Assembly: GCF_009208055.1 (NCBI RefSeq)
Contig: NZ_WFKI01000007.1
Location: forward strand, 37,618 to 101,617
Source: Poseidonibacter ostreae
GTDB taxonomy: Bacteria; Campylobacterota; Campylobacteria; Campylobacterales; Arcobacteraceae
Direction: 5' to 3'
DNA: 64,000 bases
Below the pieces are notes generated by a model. The model had not been told where the DNA came from and did no database searches. It saw nothing but the letters and a program-made list of their open reading frames with translations. A program made the translations under genes and the position numbers. Of this stretch, positions 9,200 to 17,772 are shown one piece after another. The number at the start of each line of letters is the position of its first letter. The first letter of the stretch is position 1.

Positions 9200-10582
9200 T
9201 TGAATAATACTCTTTTAGCAATTGATATTGGTTCATCTGCAATAACAGCTGTTATTGCAAAGCATGATTTAGAATCTAATATTAATATCCTTGGTACTGG
9301 CGTACAAAAGAGTGAGGGTGTTAATAAAGGTATAATCATAAATATAGAAGAGGCTTCTAAAGCTATAAAAGATGCCATTAATATAGCAAAAAGAAGTTCT
9401 ACAGAAGTTATTGATACCTCTGTTGTTTCTATTTCAGGTTCTTACACAAAAAGTATTAGAAGTTCTGGTTCTGTAAATGTTCCAAATGGTCTAATTACTG
9501 AAACTGAGATTAATCAAGTAATGCAAATGGCATTATATAATGCAACTATAGTTCCTGAGTATGAAGTAGTTCACGTTGTACCTATATTCTTTAAAGTTGA
9601 TGATTCTGTTGATGTTGATAATCCTCTTAACATGAATGGTTCAAGACTTGAAGTTTCTGTATATATTGTAACTGCAAAAAGAACAGCATTAACTAACATA
9701 AAATCTGCTCTTAAAATATCAGGTGTTGATATTACTAGATTTGTTTTAGATGGTTATGCATCAGCAATCTCTATTTTAGATGAACAACAAAAAAAGTTTG
9801 GAGCAACTGTTATTAACATAGGTTCAACAACAACTGAATTTGTATGTTATAAAGGTAACTCATTAATTTATAATGGATTTATTCCAGTTGGATCAAATCA
9901 TATAACAAATGACTTATCTGTAATGCTTCATACACCACCAGCAGCAGCTGAAAAAATTAAAACAGAATATGGTTCTTTAACAAAAGATTACTCTTCATCA
10001 AATGATTTAGGTGTTACAAAAGTTAAAATACCTAGAATCGGAGATGAAGATACACATTCTGAAGTGGCATTAGACCATATCCAAACAATTATTCATGCAA
10101 GAATAGAAGAGATATTAATTCTTGTGAAAAATCAATTAAAGAAAAGTGGAATTCTAGATAATGTAGGCTCAGGAATTGTTATAACTGGTGGGATGAGTAA
10201 TCTTGAAGGTATTAAATCTCTTGCTGTAAAAATTTATGATGGAATACCTATTTCTTTATCAAATCCAAAGAATATTGAAAATGGATATATGAGTTTTGAT
10301 GATCCAAAGATGTCAACAATTATAGGATTACTTGTATACTCTTTAGGAATTAACAGAAGTTACGAATTAGACTCAAGTAAAAAATTAATGAAACCAGTTA
10401 AAAAACAGGCTATTGCTGAAGAAAAAGTAATAAACAATGATTCAATTAATACTAAATCTACTCCTAACAATCACAGAGAAGATTTAAACTTAAAAGATGA
10501 TCCCACAGTTTTAACACCTTTAAGAAAAGATAAGAAAAAAGGTGTTTCAAAATTCTGGAGTAAAGTATCGGAGTGGTTTTAA
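9200..10582 (+). CDS. ftsA: Cell division protein FtsA
   Basis: A 460-residue actin-like protein that tethers FtsZ to the membrane. Seen features: LLAIDIGSSAITAVIA (phosphate-1), the SHS2-type 1C domain after residue ~80, INIGSTTTEFVCYKGNSLIYNGFIPVGSNHITNDL (phosphate-2), GIVITGGMSNLEGI (adenosine motif), and the C-terminal amphipathic helix SKFWSKVSEWF typical of the FtsA membrane-targeting tail. Start is TTG at 9200, supported by AAAGGA 7 bp upstream, just after the ppiD-like stop. It overlaps ftsZ by one base at its stop. Confidence 0.96.
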   Translation: MNNTLLAIDIGSSAITAVIAKHDLESNINILGTGVQKSEGVNKGIIINIEEASKAIKDAINIAKRSSTEVIDTSVVSISGSYTKSIRSSGSVNVPNGLITETEINQVMQMALYNATIVPEYEVVHVVPIFFKVDDSVDVDNPLNMNGSRLEVSVYIVTAKRTALTNIKSALKISGVDITRFVLDGYASAISILDEQQKKFGATVINIGSTTTEFVCYKGNSLIYNGFIPVGSNHITNDLSVMLHTPPAAAEKIKTEYGSLTKDYSSSNDLGVTKVKIPRIGDEDTHSEVALDHIQTIIHARIEEILILVKNQLKKSGILDNVGSGIVITGGMSNLEGIKSLAVKIYDGIPISLSNPKNIENGYMSFDDPKMSTIIGLLVYSLGINRSYELDSSKKLMKPVKKQAIAEEKVINNDSINTKSTPNNHREDLNLKDDPTVLTPLRKDKKKGVSKFWSKVSEWF

Positions 10583-11712
10583 TGGATAACTTATTTAAAG
10601 TAGAAGATATAAAAGAAGATATGCCAAATAAAGTTTTATCAGACAATGTAGCAAAAATTGCTGTTATTGGAGTTGGTGGTGGTGGTTGTAATATGATTAA
10701 CCACATGATTAAAGAAGGTTCTCATAAAATTGATTTAATCGCAGCTAATACTGATTTACAAGTTTTACATATTTCAAAAGCACCTAAAAAAATCCAATTA
10801 GGACTTAAACTTACTAAAGGTTTAGGTGCTGGTATGAAACCAGAAATTGGTAGAGATTCTGCTGTTGAATCATATGAAGATATTAAAACTGCACTAAAAG
10901 GTGCTGATATTATCTTTATTGCTGCTGGTCTTGGTGGAGGTACTGGAACTGGAGCTGCTGCTATTATTGCAAAAGCTGCAAAAGAAATAGGAGCACTTAC
11001 TGTTTCTGTTGTTACTAAACCATTTACTTGGGAAGGTAAGAAAAGAGCAGGCTTAGCAAACTTAGGTCTGGAAGAACTTAAAAAAGTATCTGATTCAATT
11101 ATAGTTGTTCCTAATGATAGATTACTAGAAATTATTGATGAAAATGTTGGTATGAAAGATGCTTTCAAAATTATTGATAATATTTTATTCCAAGCAGTAA
11201 ATGGAATGTCTGAGGTTATTTTAAATCCAGGAAATTCAGATATTAATACAGATTTTGCTGATGTTAAAACAATAATGCAACATCGTGGTATGGCTTTAAT
11301 GGGAATTGGTAAGGCAAAAGGTGAAGACGCAGCTCAAAGAGCTTTAGAAGATGCTATTGATTCTCCTTTACTTGATAAAGTATCATTAAATGGTGCAAAA
11401 GGTATTTTAATACACTTTAATATCCATCCTCAAGTATCACTATTTGCTATTAATGATGTAATGGGAACTATAAATGATAGAATGGATTCAAATGCTGAGA
11501 TTATCTTTGGAACTACTTCTGATTCAACACTTGAAACAGATGAAGTTAAAATTACAATAGTGGCAACTGGATTTGAATCTAAAAATGATGAACATGAAGA
11601 GAGTACTGAAAATACAGAAGAAGGAACACAAAATACTATGTCATCTGCTGATGATAATTATTTAGATGTACCACCATTAATGAGAGACTACGTAGTACAA
11701 TATCAATTATAA
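10582..11712 (+). CDS. ftsZ: Cell division protein FtsZ
   Basis: Tubulin-like GTPase forming the Z ring. Seen: GVGGGGCNMINHM, AANTDLQVL, the tubulin signature LGGGTGTGAAAIIA, and NTDFADVKTIM (T7 catalytic loop). A short acidic linker leads to the C-terminal peptide YLDVPPLMRDYVV, which fits the FtsA-binding tail (consensus D(I/V)P.(F/L)(L/M)R). The start is set at ATG 10582 (376 residues): CGGAG lies 8 bp upstream and the codon overlaps the ftsA stop as TAATG; the in-frame GTG at 10573 overlaps that ribosome site. A shared terminator follows. Confidence 0.97.
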   Translation: MDNLFKVEDIKEDMPNKVLSDNVAKIAVIGVGGGGCNMINHMIKEGSHKIDLIAANTDLQVLHISKAPKKIQLGLKLTKGLGAGMKPEIGRDSAVESYEDIKTALKGADIIFIAAGLGGGTGTGAAAIIAKAAKEIGALTVSVVTKPFTWEGKKRAGLANLGLEELKKVSDSIIVVPNDRLLEIIDENVGMKDAFKIIDNILFQAVNGMSEVILNPGNSDINTDFADVKTIMQHRGMALMGIGKAKGEDAAQRALEDAIDSPLLDKVSLNGAKGILIHFNIHPQVSLFAINDVMGTINDRMDSNAEIIFGTTSDSTLETDEVKITIVATGFESKNDEHEESTENTEEGTQNTMSSADDNYLDVPPLMRDYVVQYQL

Positions 11713-11725
11713 GACTACAAAAATA

Positions 11726-11757
11726 AAAATGAAGAATTAATCTTCTTCATTTTTTTC
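11726..11757. terminator. Bidirectional terminator between ftsZ and hspR
   Basis: An imperfect hairpin AAAAATGAAGA / TCTTCTTCATTTTT with loop around ATTAA, flanked by A and T runs. It follows ftsZ on the plus strand and overlaps the last codons of hspR on the minus strand, so one structure can serve both. Confidence 0.7.
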
Positions 11758-12129
11758 TACAATTACAATATCAAAAGAAGTTTGTTGAACAACTAAGGCT
11801 TTTGTATCTGGAACTACTGCTAAATTATTTATATTTTTTATTTTTACTTTGTATGCATGTATCTCTTCTTCTAAAGAAGCTATTCTTTCATTTAACTGTA
11901 AAATCACATCAACACCTGCTAGATTAACTCCAAGCTTTCTTGTTAGTGTTAAAACATATTTTATATGGTCTATGTCTTTTTGAGAATAGAGTCTTATTTT
12001 ACCATTTGTCCTAGAGGGAGTAATTAATCCCTCTCTTTCATATTGTCTTAAAGTTTGAGGATGAATATCTAAAATTTCAGCAACTGCTGATATTAAAAAA
12101 ACAGGTTCAACATAACTATTTGTTTCCAT
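11737..12129 (-). CDS. hspR: HspR, MerR-family heat-shock repressor
   Basis: A 130-residue MerR-type regulator. The helix-turn-helix and wing are seen in AVAEILDIHPQTLRQYEREGLITPSRTNGKIRLYSQKDIDHI (residues ~16-57), followed by a coiled coil (LQLNERIASLEEEIHAYKVKIKNIN, ~78-102). HPQTLRQYE.EGL...R..G..R.YS is characteristic of HspR. HspR represses chaperone genes by binding HAIR elements; a near-perfect HAIR lies upstream of the neighbouring cbpA, so the cbpA-hspR unit is probably autoregulated. The start ATG is 12 bp from the cbpA stop. Confidence 0.93.
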   Translation of the reverse strand: METNSYVEPVFLISAVAEILDIHPQTLRQYEREGLITPSRTNGKIRLYSQKDIDHIKYVLTLTRKLGVNLAGVDVILQLNERIASLEEEIHAYKVKIKNINNLAVVPDTKALVVQQTSFDIVIVEKNEED

Positions 12130-12141
12130 TGATTAATCCTT

Positions 12142-13005
12142 TTAGTTTTCTGGAAGTTTCTCTTTTAGAACTTCAATTAAATCTTCATCTAAGTCTTCAA
12201 CTTTAGGTAATATGATATTTGCTTTTAAGTATAAATCACCTTTAACCCCAGCTTTTCTATTTAAAACTCCAAGCTCTTTAACTCTAAATTTTTGGTTTTG
12301 TTTAGTATTTTGTGGAACTTTTAAAGTGATATCTTTATGAATTGTTTTGATTTCAACTTTTCCACCAAATAATGCAACTTTTAAAGGAATATCAAACTTT
12401 TTGATTAAAGTATCATCTTCTCTTTCATATTCAGGTGAGGGTGCTACAACAATCTTTAAGATTAAATCTCCTCTTTGTCCTTGATAAGACTTCCCTTTTC
12501 CTTTTGCTCTTATTTTTTGACCATCTTGAATCCCCTCTGGAATTTTAATATCAAAAGAGTCGTTATTTAAAGTTACATGTTGCTTTCCACCTAAAACTGA
12601 TACATCAAAAGCAATAGTAAGTTGTGCACTTGTATCTAAATCTGGTTCATTAAAGCCACCAAAACCGCCTTGAGAGAAACCACCACCTCCAAAGCCACCT
12701 CCACCTTGACCAAACATTTGTCTTAAAATATCATCTAAATCTGCATTTGAACCTTGTCTTTGTGCAAAGTCATGGAAGTTTTGATCTCCAAACATTGAGT
12801 CACCATGTTGATCATATTGTAGTTTCTTTTGCTCATCACTTAATACTTCATAAGCAGCATTTATCTCTTTAAATTTTTCTTCTGCTTCTTTATCTTTATT
12901 CACATCTGGATGATATTTTCTTGCTAGTTTTCTATATGCTTTTTTTATTTCATCTTTTGATGCATTTTCACTAACTTCAAGTGTCTCATATAAACTTTTT
13001 GCCAT
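12142..13005 (-). CDS. cbpA: CbpA/DnaJ-class co-chaperone
   Basis: A 287-residue J-domain protein starting at ATG 13005, with AGGA 8 bp upstream. A longer open frame to 13104 would run through the promoter and operator, so it is rejected. The J domain has HPD at residues 32-34, followed by a Gly/Phe-rich stretch (MFGQGGGGFGGGGF) and the two beta-barrel DnaJ C-terminal domains. The four CXXCXGXG zinc motifs of true DnaJ are absent, which makes it CbpA-type. It stimulates DnaK. First gene of the cbpA-hspR unit. Confidence 0.93.
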   Translation of the reverse strand: MAKSLYETLEVSENASKDEIKKAYRKLARKYHPDVNKDKEAEEKFKEINAAYEVLSDEQKKLQYDQHGDSMFGDQNFHDFAQRQGSNADLDDILRQMFGQGGGGFGGGGFSQGGFGGFNEPDLDTSAQLTIAFDVSVLGGKQHVTLNNDSFDIKIPEGIQDGQKIRAKGKGKSYQGQRGDLILKIVVAPSPEYEREDDTLIKKFDIPLKVALFGGKVEIKTIHKDITLKVPQNTKQNQKFRVKELGVLNRKAGVKGDLYLKANIILPKVEDLDEDLIEVLKEKLPEN

Positions 13006-13050
13006 TTTTTTTCCTATAAAATTTAAATATATTTTCTTAAAATTTTCTTT

Positions 13051-13084
13051 ATTATATCTAATACTTGAGTCAAAGTCAATCAAG
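13051..13084 (-). promoter_or_regulatory. HAIR operator and -10 box of cbpA-hspR
   Basis: On the plus strand CTTGAGT (13064-13070), a 7-base spacer and AATCAAG (13078-13084) match the HspR inverted repeat CTTGAGT-N7-ACTCAAG with one mismatch. Reading the minus strand, the repeat ends 7 bases before a TATAAT box (complement of 13051-13056), so it covers the -35 region. HspR bound here would block polymerase. The coding start is about 45 bp downstream. Confidence 0.85.
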
Positions 13085-13209
13085 TTTAGAATTAATATTA
13101 GCAATTATATCTATTAATTGATAATTTTTTATAAAAACTTTAGTGTTTAAGCCTTATTTTCTAAGTATTTAGTTAGGATTTTAGCAATTTATAGTAATAG
13201 GTATTTAAA

Positions 13210-13536
13210 ATGTTTGAAAAAGATGAGTGGACACAACAAGAGTTATACAAATATTCAAAGCAATTAGAAAAAGAGGATATACAAGTTATTCTTATTGATA
13301 CTATTTTAAAGCCACTTGATAGAATTGAGACTATTACTTACAACCCTTATGAAATGAATTTAATGCCAAAAGGCTCTATTTTTGTCTTTTATTGTGATAC
13401 TGGAAAAACTACAAAAGAGAGATTATCTTATTATAAAAAGAAGTTTCCTGATTATAAATGTATAAGTTTACGAGGTGGAAGAGGGTACTGGCGACCTAAT
13501 TATCAATTACTTGATGAAATGGATAAAAATGTCTAA
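13210..13536 (+). CDS. Rhodanese-like domain protein
   Basis: A 108-residue protein. Its second half, KGSIFVFYCDTGKTTKERL...FPDYKCISLRGGRGYW, has the rhodanese layout: beta strand, active-site Cys62 in a C-x-x-G loop, helix, then the L.GG...W motif. Rhodanese domains carry persulfide sulfur. The first half is not recognisable. The gene overlaps the start of the next gene (MnmC(o)-like FAD enzyme) by 8 bp, so the two are probably coupled; a shared role in tRNA wobble-uridine thiolation/modification is a guess from that pairing. Confidence 0.65.
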   Translation: MFEKDEWTQQELYKYSKQLEKEDIQVILIDTILKPLDRIETITYNPYEMNLMPKGSIFVFYCDTGKTTKERLSYYKKKFPDYKCISLRGGRGYWRPNYQLLDEMDKNV

Positions 13537-14725
13537 TCAAGAAGAGTATGACTATGTAATTGTTGGTGCTGGAATTGCAGGAAGTTCAACTGCATATTTT
13601 TTATCTAAATACTCCAATTCAATTTTGCTTATTGATAAAAATGAAAAAGTTGCTTTTGGAGCAAGTGGAGCTGCAGGTGCTTTTTTATCACCATTATTAG
13701 GTAAACCTAATAAGTTTAAAGATTTAATTAGTAAATCTTTAAACTTTTCAACTAGCTTCTATAAAGAAATCAAAAGTAAATCTTTTAAAAATGATGGTGT
13801 CTGTAGAATTCCTAAAAATGAGGAAGATAGAGAAAAGTTCAACTCTTATAAACCTTATATGGATTTTGAATATAGAGACTTAAATGATGGCTATTTTTTT
13901 GATATTGGTTCTTGGATTAATCCTTTAGAAGTATGTGATTTACTTACAAAAGATATTAATAAAAGATTATCCTATGATATTTCTTTAATTGAGAAAAAAG
14001 AGAATTTATGGATTTTAAATAATGAGATTAAAACAAAAAATCTTATCCTTTGTACAGGTGCAAATACAAAACTGATAAAAGAAAAATATTTTTATATAAG
14101 AGCTGTTTGGGGACAAAAAATAGATATTACAACTAGTACTAATGTTCTTATGAATTATCATAAAGAGTGCTCAGTTTCAAAAGCTATAAAATCTGATAAT
14201 GAAAAATTATTTAAAGTTTCTATTGGTGCAACACATCATAGGTTTGATTGTGATAAAAATATTTGTAACTATTGTGTGGAAGTTGCAAATCTTAATAAAG
14301 ATTGTGCTAAATGTTATTCAAAACAGATAGTGGATAAAGACTCACTAAAATTAATAAAATTAGCTAATGATATTATAAAATTAGATGATGTAAATGTTAT
14401 AGATGTTAAAATTGGAGCTAGAGCTTCAAGTACTGATTATTTTCCAATGCTTGGAAAATTAATTGACTCAGAAAAAAGTTTTTTAAAGTTTCCCCATTTA
14501 ATAAACGGAACACATATAAAAGAAGAGATGTTAGAAAAAATTGAAAGTCTTTATGTCCTTAATGGAGTAGGTGGTAGAGGCTTTGTTTTATCCCCATACT
14601 TAGCAAATGAGCTTGTTGAAAATATAATAAATAATAAAGAGATTGAAGATAGCATATCTACATATCGTTTATTTAAAAGATGGGCAAAAAAACAAAAAAA
14701 CAAAAGAACAAAAATCAATAATTAA
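13529..14725 (+). CDS. FAD-dependent oxidoreductase, MnmC C-terminal (MnmC(o))-like
   Basis: A 398-residue DAO-fold flavoprotein. The FAD-binding Rossmann motif is YVIVGAGIAGSSTAYFLSK (residues ~9-27). ASGAAGAFLSPLLGKPNKF resembles the MnmC oxidase domain, which turns cmnm5U into nm5U at tRNA position 34. The C-terminal GVGGRGFVLSPYLANEL is the usual second FAD contact. Unusual is a cysteine-rich insertion at 241-262 (Cys241, 246, 249, 259, 262). No MnmC methyltransferase domain is fused or adjacent. Start taken at ATG 13529; an in-frame ATG at 13514 is an alternative. It could be another DAO-family oxidase. Confidence 0.68.
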   Translation: MSNQEEYDYVIVGAGIAGSSTAYFLSKYSNSILLIDKNEKVAFGASGAAGAFLSPLLGKPNKFKDLISKSLNFSTSFYKEIKSKSFKNDGVCRIPKNEEDREKFNSYKPYMDFEYRDLNDGYFFDIGSWINPLEVCDLLTKDINKRLSYDISLIEKKENLWILNNEIKTKNLILCTGANTKLIKEKYFYIRAVWGQKIDITTSTNVLMNYHKECSVSKAIKSDNEKLFKVSIGATHHRFDCDKNICNYCVEVANLNKDCAKCYSKQIVDKDSLKLIKLANDIIKLDDVNVIDVKIGARASSTDYFPMLGKLIDSEKSFLKFPHLINGTHIKEEMLEKIESLYVLNGVGGRGFVLSPYLANELVENIINNKEIEDSISTYRLFKRWAKKQKNKRTKINN

Positions 14726-14744
14726 AATAATAGGAATATAGATA

Positions 14745-15323
14745 ATGATAAATACTTTGAAAATAGTTTTTTTAGGAATAGTAGGTTTTGGATTATTGGT
14801 ATATTTAACTGCACCAGAACAAGAAAATAAAAGTGAAATAGTAAAGAATACTGATTTAAATACCTCTTTATTTCCAAGTCATTTTGAAGTTGTTGGTGTT
14901 GGAGGATATGTAAAAAAATATGATTTATTTAAAAAAGTTGATAGAAAATATATTATTGTTTTAAATCACGACTCTTTATCACTAGTTGAGCCTTTAAAGC
15001 TAAAGAATAGAAAAGATATAGTTTTAGTTGCAAATATCTCAAAAACTCCATGGTTTATTAAAAAACTTGCAGTAAATGGTAAATTAGAAGAATTAAATGC
15101 AAATTCAAATATCCCTATGATTAATGATACTAGTGGAAAATTCACTAAGTTATTAAATATTAATGATGATACTCAAACTAAGTATTTTATATTTAAAATT
15201 CAAGATGATAGCTCAATAATAAAAATAAAAGAATTAGAAGTAAAAGAAGGTGCATTAGAATTTGGTATCACAAAAGAAGAATCAAATAAATATATTTCAG
15301 AATTACTTTTATCATTAAAATAG
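14745..15323 (+). CDS. Membrane-anchored periplasmic protein of unknown function
   Basis: A 192-residue protein with an N-terminal membrane anchor (TLKIVFLGIVGFGLLVYLTA) and a periplasmic alpha/beta domain of alternating strands and helices (KYIIVLNHDSLSL, KDIVLVANISKTPWFIKKL, KYFIFKIQD). The layout loosely recalls a thioredoxin-like fold but there is no CXXC, so I do not assign one. ATG 14745 has AGGA upstream, and the gap to the MnmC(o)-like gene is short, so it may share that operon. Confidence 0.6.
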   Translation: MINTLKIVFLGIVGFGLLVYLTAPEQENKSEIVKNTDLNTSLFPSHFEVVGVGGYVKKYDLFKKVDRKYIIVLNHDSLSLVEPLKLKNRKDIVLVANISKTPWFIKKLAVNGKLEELNANSNIPMINDTSGKFTKLLNINDDTQTKYFIFKIQDDSSIIKIKELEVKEGALEFGITKEESNKYISELLLSLK

Positions 15324-15461
15324 TTTATGAAATTATTTTCTTTTTAATAAAAATTATTTATTAAAAAAACTTATAAATAAACTTGTTTTTAAAGACAAAT
15401 AATGATAAAGTTTAGTTATAAAAGATAAATTATGTCTTATTAAAATACAAGGCTTTAAAAT

Positions 15462-16034
15462 ATGAATATATTTAAATCAAAAAAGTTATATGGAATACTC
15501 TTAGTACTTATAACTTTTTTTATGTTTTTTTTTATTAATTCTATTTTATTGTTTTTTAATGATAGTGGAAAATTAGAAAAAAAAGTAGCTACAAACTTTA
15601 AGTTTTTACAAAAAGAACAAAAGCCTATTGTTCTTTTATATTTTGGATATACACATTGTTCAGATGTTTGTGTAATGGCCTTAAATAGGCTAAATAAACT
15701 CTATCCTCTATTAGAAAAAGAAAAAGTTTCTATTTATTTTATAAATCTACTTGATGATGTATCTGAAAAAGATACAGAAGATTATGTCTATTCATTTAAT
15801 AAAAATTTTAATCCTGTAACTCTTAATAAAAAAGAACTTTCATTAGTTACTAGTAAATTAAAAGTAAACTTTTCTAAATCTATATTTAATGAAAAAGAGA
15901 TGAATCACTCAAGTTTTTTATATCTACTTGTAAACGAAAAAGACAATTACATTCAAAAATATGTGTATCTTAGTAGTTCTTATGAACTTAATATGATTAA
16001 AGATGACATAAATGAAATTTTAAAGGATTACTAA
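15462..16034 (+). CDS. SCO1/SenC-family thioredoxin-fold protein
   Basis: A 190-residue membrane-anchored protein (helix at ~10-31). It has the SCO copper-binding signature: Cys66 and Cys70 in YFGYTHCSDVC, and a distal His149 in MNHSSFLYLL. SCO proteins deliver copper to the CuA centre of cytochrome oxidase or act as thiol reductases. No oxidase gene is nearby. Instead the stop overlaps the start of a chemoreceptor by one base (TAATG), which suggests co-translation with a sensor. A 138-bp AT-rich gap upstream probably holds its promoter, but I could not assign one. Confidence 0.8.
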   Translation: MNIFKSKKLYGILLVLITFFMFFFINSILLFFNDSGKLEKKVATNFKFLQKEQKPIVLLYFGYTHCSDVCVMALNRLNKLYPLLEKEKVSIYFINLLDDVSEKDTEDYVYSFNKNFNPVTLNKKELSLVTSKLKVNFSKSIFNEKEMNHSSFLYLLVNEKDNYIQKYVYLSSSYELNMIKDDINEILKDY

Positions 16035-17743
16035 TGTTAAAAAAATTATTTGCTTTCTTTCCTATAACAATGAATTTAGATAAAAAGATAAAAGAGGCTT
16101 TAATAAATGATTATGCAAAAAGTGACAAGTATATATTAATACTTTCTGTTATTTTATTTGCTATTGTTTCAACAGTTTCAGCAGTACCTTATGATACTTA
16201 TTTAATTGGTATTGTATGTGGAGCGCCATTACTTTTAATCTCTTTTATCTCTTATAGATTTTTTAGAGGAACAGTTGTTTCAAGAGCAGTTGCTGGTATT
16301 GTTATGATGAGTTATCCATCAATAATGATTATTCAAAATATGGGAATGATTGAAATGCACTTTGGTTACTTTATTTTAGCTGCTGCATTAACTGTTTATA
16401 AAGATTTAACTGCAATTTTAACAGCAACCTTAACAGCTGCACTTGGACATATTATATTTACTTTTATTCAATTAAATCAAGTTCAAATAAATGGTTATGA
16501 CCTTTTATATTTTAGTTATGGATGTAGTTGGGAAATCACATTTGTACATATTGTAATGTTTGCAATTGAAGTGATTTTATTAGCCTATATTGTTTATTCA
16601 ACTATTGAACAGTTTATTTTAGCTCAAAGTTTACAGTTAGAATCTGAAGACTCTATGGATAAGATAAATCAAGAACAAAAAGAGAGTGAAGTAATTATTA
16701 ATTCAACTATTGATATTGTTAAAGAAGTTAACAAAGGTAATATGGCAAGTAGAATTAAGGGAAAAACATCTAATGAAAGTGTTGAATTACTAAAAAATCT
16801 TTTAAATGATATGTTAGATAATCTTGAGTCTTTAGTAGGAAAAGATTTAACAAAAATAACAGATGTTTTATCTAAATACTCTCAAAGAGATTTTACAGCT
16901 AACTTAGACCCTAAAACATCTGGTGATATTGGTAATAAAATTATAGAAATGAATCAAATGATTACAGAGATTTTACAAACAAATCAAAAAGATGGAATGT
17001 TACTTCAATCAAGCGCAGATGAGCTTACACGAAATGTAAGTACCTTATCAAACAATGCAACATCACAAGCTGCAAGTTTAGAAGAGACAGCTGCATCAAT
17101 TGATGAAATAACAAGTAATATTGAGCAAACAAGCCAAAAAGCTCAAGAAATGTCAAATATTTCAAATGATACAAAATCTTCTGCAAATGAAGGACAAAAA
17201 CTTGCTAGTGACACAGTAAAAGCAATGGAAGATATTAATAATACAGTTATTTATATTAATGAATCTATTTCTGTAATTGATCAAATTGCTTTCCAAACAA
17301 ATATTCTTTCATTAAATGCAGCTGTAGAAGCAGCAACTGCAGGTGAGGCTGGAAAAGGTTTTGCTGTTGTTGCACAAGAAGTAAGAAATCTTGCAAGTAG
17401 ATCTGCTGAAGCTGCTAAAGAGATAAAAGAGTTAGTTGAAAGTGCAACTGATAAAACAAATACAGGTAAAAGAATTAGTTCTGAAATGATTGAAGGCTTC
17501 ACTTCTTTAGAAGAAAAAATTACTGCAACTAATAAATTAATTGATGATGTTACAAATGCTGCTAAAGAGCAAAGTATTGGTATGACACAAGTTTCAGATG
17601 CAATTAATCAATTAGATAGCTTTACTCAAGAAAATGCTTCAGTTGCTGATAGAGCAAATTCAATTGCTAAAGAGACTAATCGTATAGCACTTGATGTTGT
17701 TGAAAATGTAAATAAAAACAACTTTGATGGTAAAAATTCTTAA
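16034..17743 (+). CDS. Methyl-accepting chemotaxis protein with multi-pass membrane sensor
   Basis: A 569-residue chemoreceptor. About six membrane helices occupy residues ~30-195 with almost no periplasmic loop, so sensing is likely within the membrane. A HAMP-like/coiled region follows, then the signalling hairpin with the near-invariant tip (QIAFQTNILSLNAAVEAA, AGEAGKGFAVVAQEVRNLA). It transmits to CheW/CheA. There is no NWETF-type CheR-binding tail. It is translationally coupled to the SCO-like gene upstream, which could mean that it senses copper or redox state, though this is inference. Confidence 0.9.
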   Translation: MLKKLFAFFPITMNLDKKIKEALINDYAKSDKYILILSVILFAIVSTVSAVPYDTYLIGIVCGAPLLLISFISYRFFRGTVVSRAVAGIVMMSYPSIMIIQNMGMIEMHFGYFILAAALTVYKDLTAILTATLTAALGHIIFTFIQLNQVQINGYDLLYFSYGCSWEITFVHIVMFAIEVILLAYIVYSTIEQFILAQSLQLESEDSMDKINQEQKESEVIINSTIDIVKEVNKGNMASRIKGKTSNESVELLKNLLNDMLDNLESLVGKDLTKITDVLSKYSQRDFTANLDPKTSGDIGNKIIEMNQMITEILQTNQKDGMLLQSSADELTRNVSTLSNNATSQAASLEETAASIDEITSNIEQTSQKAQEMSNISNDTKSSANEGQKLASDTVKAMEDINNTVIYINESISVIDQIAFQTNILSLNAAVEAATAGEAGKGFAVVAQEVRNLASRSAEAAKEIKELVESATDKTNTGKRISSEMIEGFTSLEEKITATNKLIDDVTNAAKEQSIGMTQVSDAINQLDSFTQENASVADRANSIAKETNRIALDVVENVNKNNFDGKNS

Positions 17744-17772
17744 GTAACTAATTATAGTTACTTAAGGTTTTT
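17739..17772. terminator. Bidirectional terminator spanning two stop codons
   Basis: A perfect 12-bp stem, CTTAAGTAACTA (17739-17750) and TAGTTACTTAAG (17755-17766), with a 4-base loop, A-rich on the left and T-rich on the right. The chemoreceptor stop (17741-17743) lies in one arm and the XRE-gene stop (17758-17760) in the other. Confidence 0.85.

Noticed and set aside
10722..11168. Long open frame on the minus strand inside ftsZ
   Set aside because: It is the antisense of a highly conserved gene, has no ribosome site and its composition only mirrors the ftsZ codons.
13006..13104. A longer cbpA start upstream of ATG 13005
   Set aside because: It would run through the HAIR operator and the -10 box, has no J-domain content, and ATG 13005 has its own AGGA site.
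17281..17502. Open frame antisense to the chemoreceptor signalling tip
   Set aside because: It mirrors the invariant coding sequence of the receptor; no independent start or domain.
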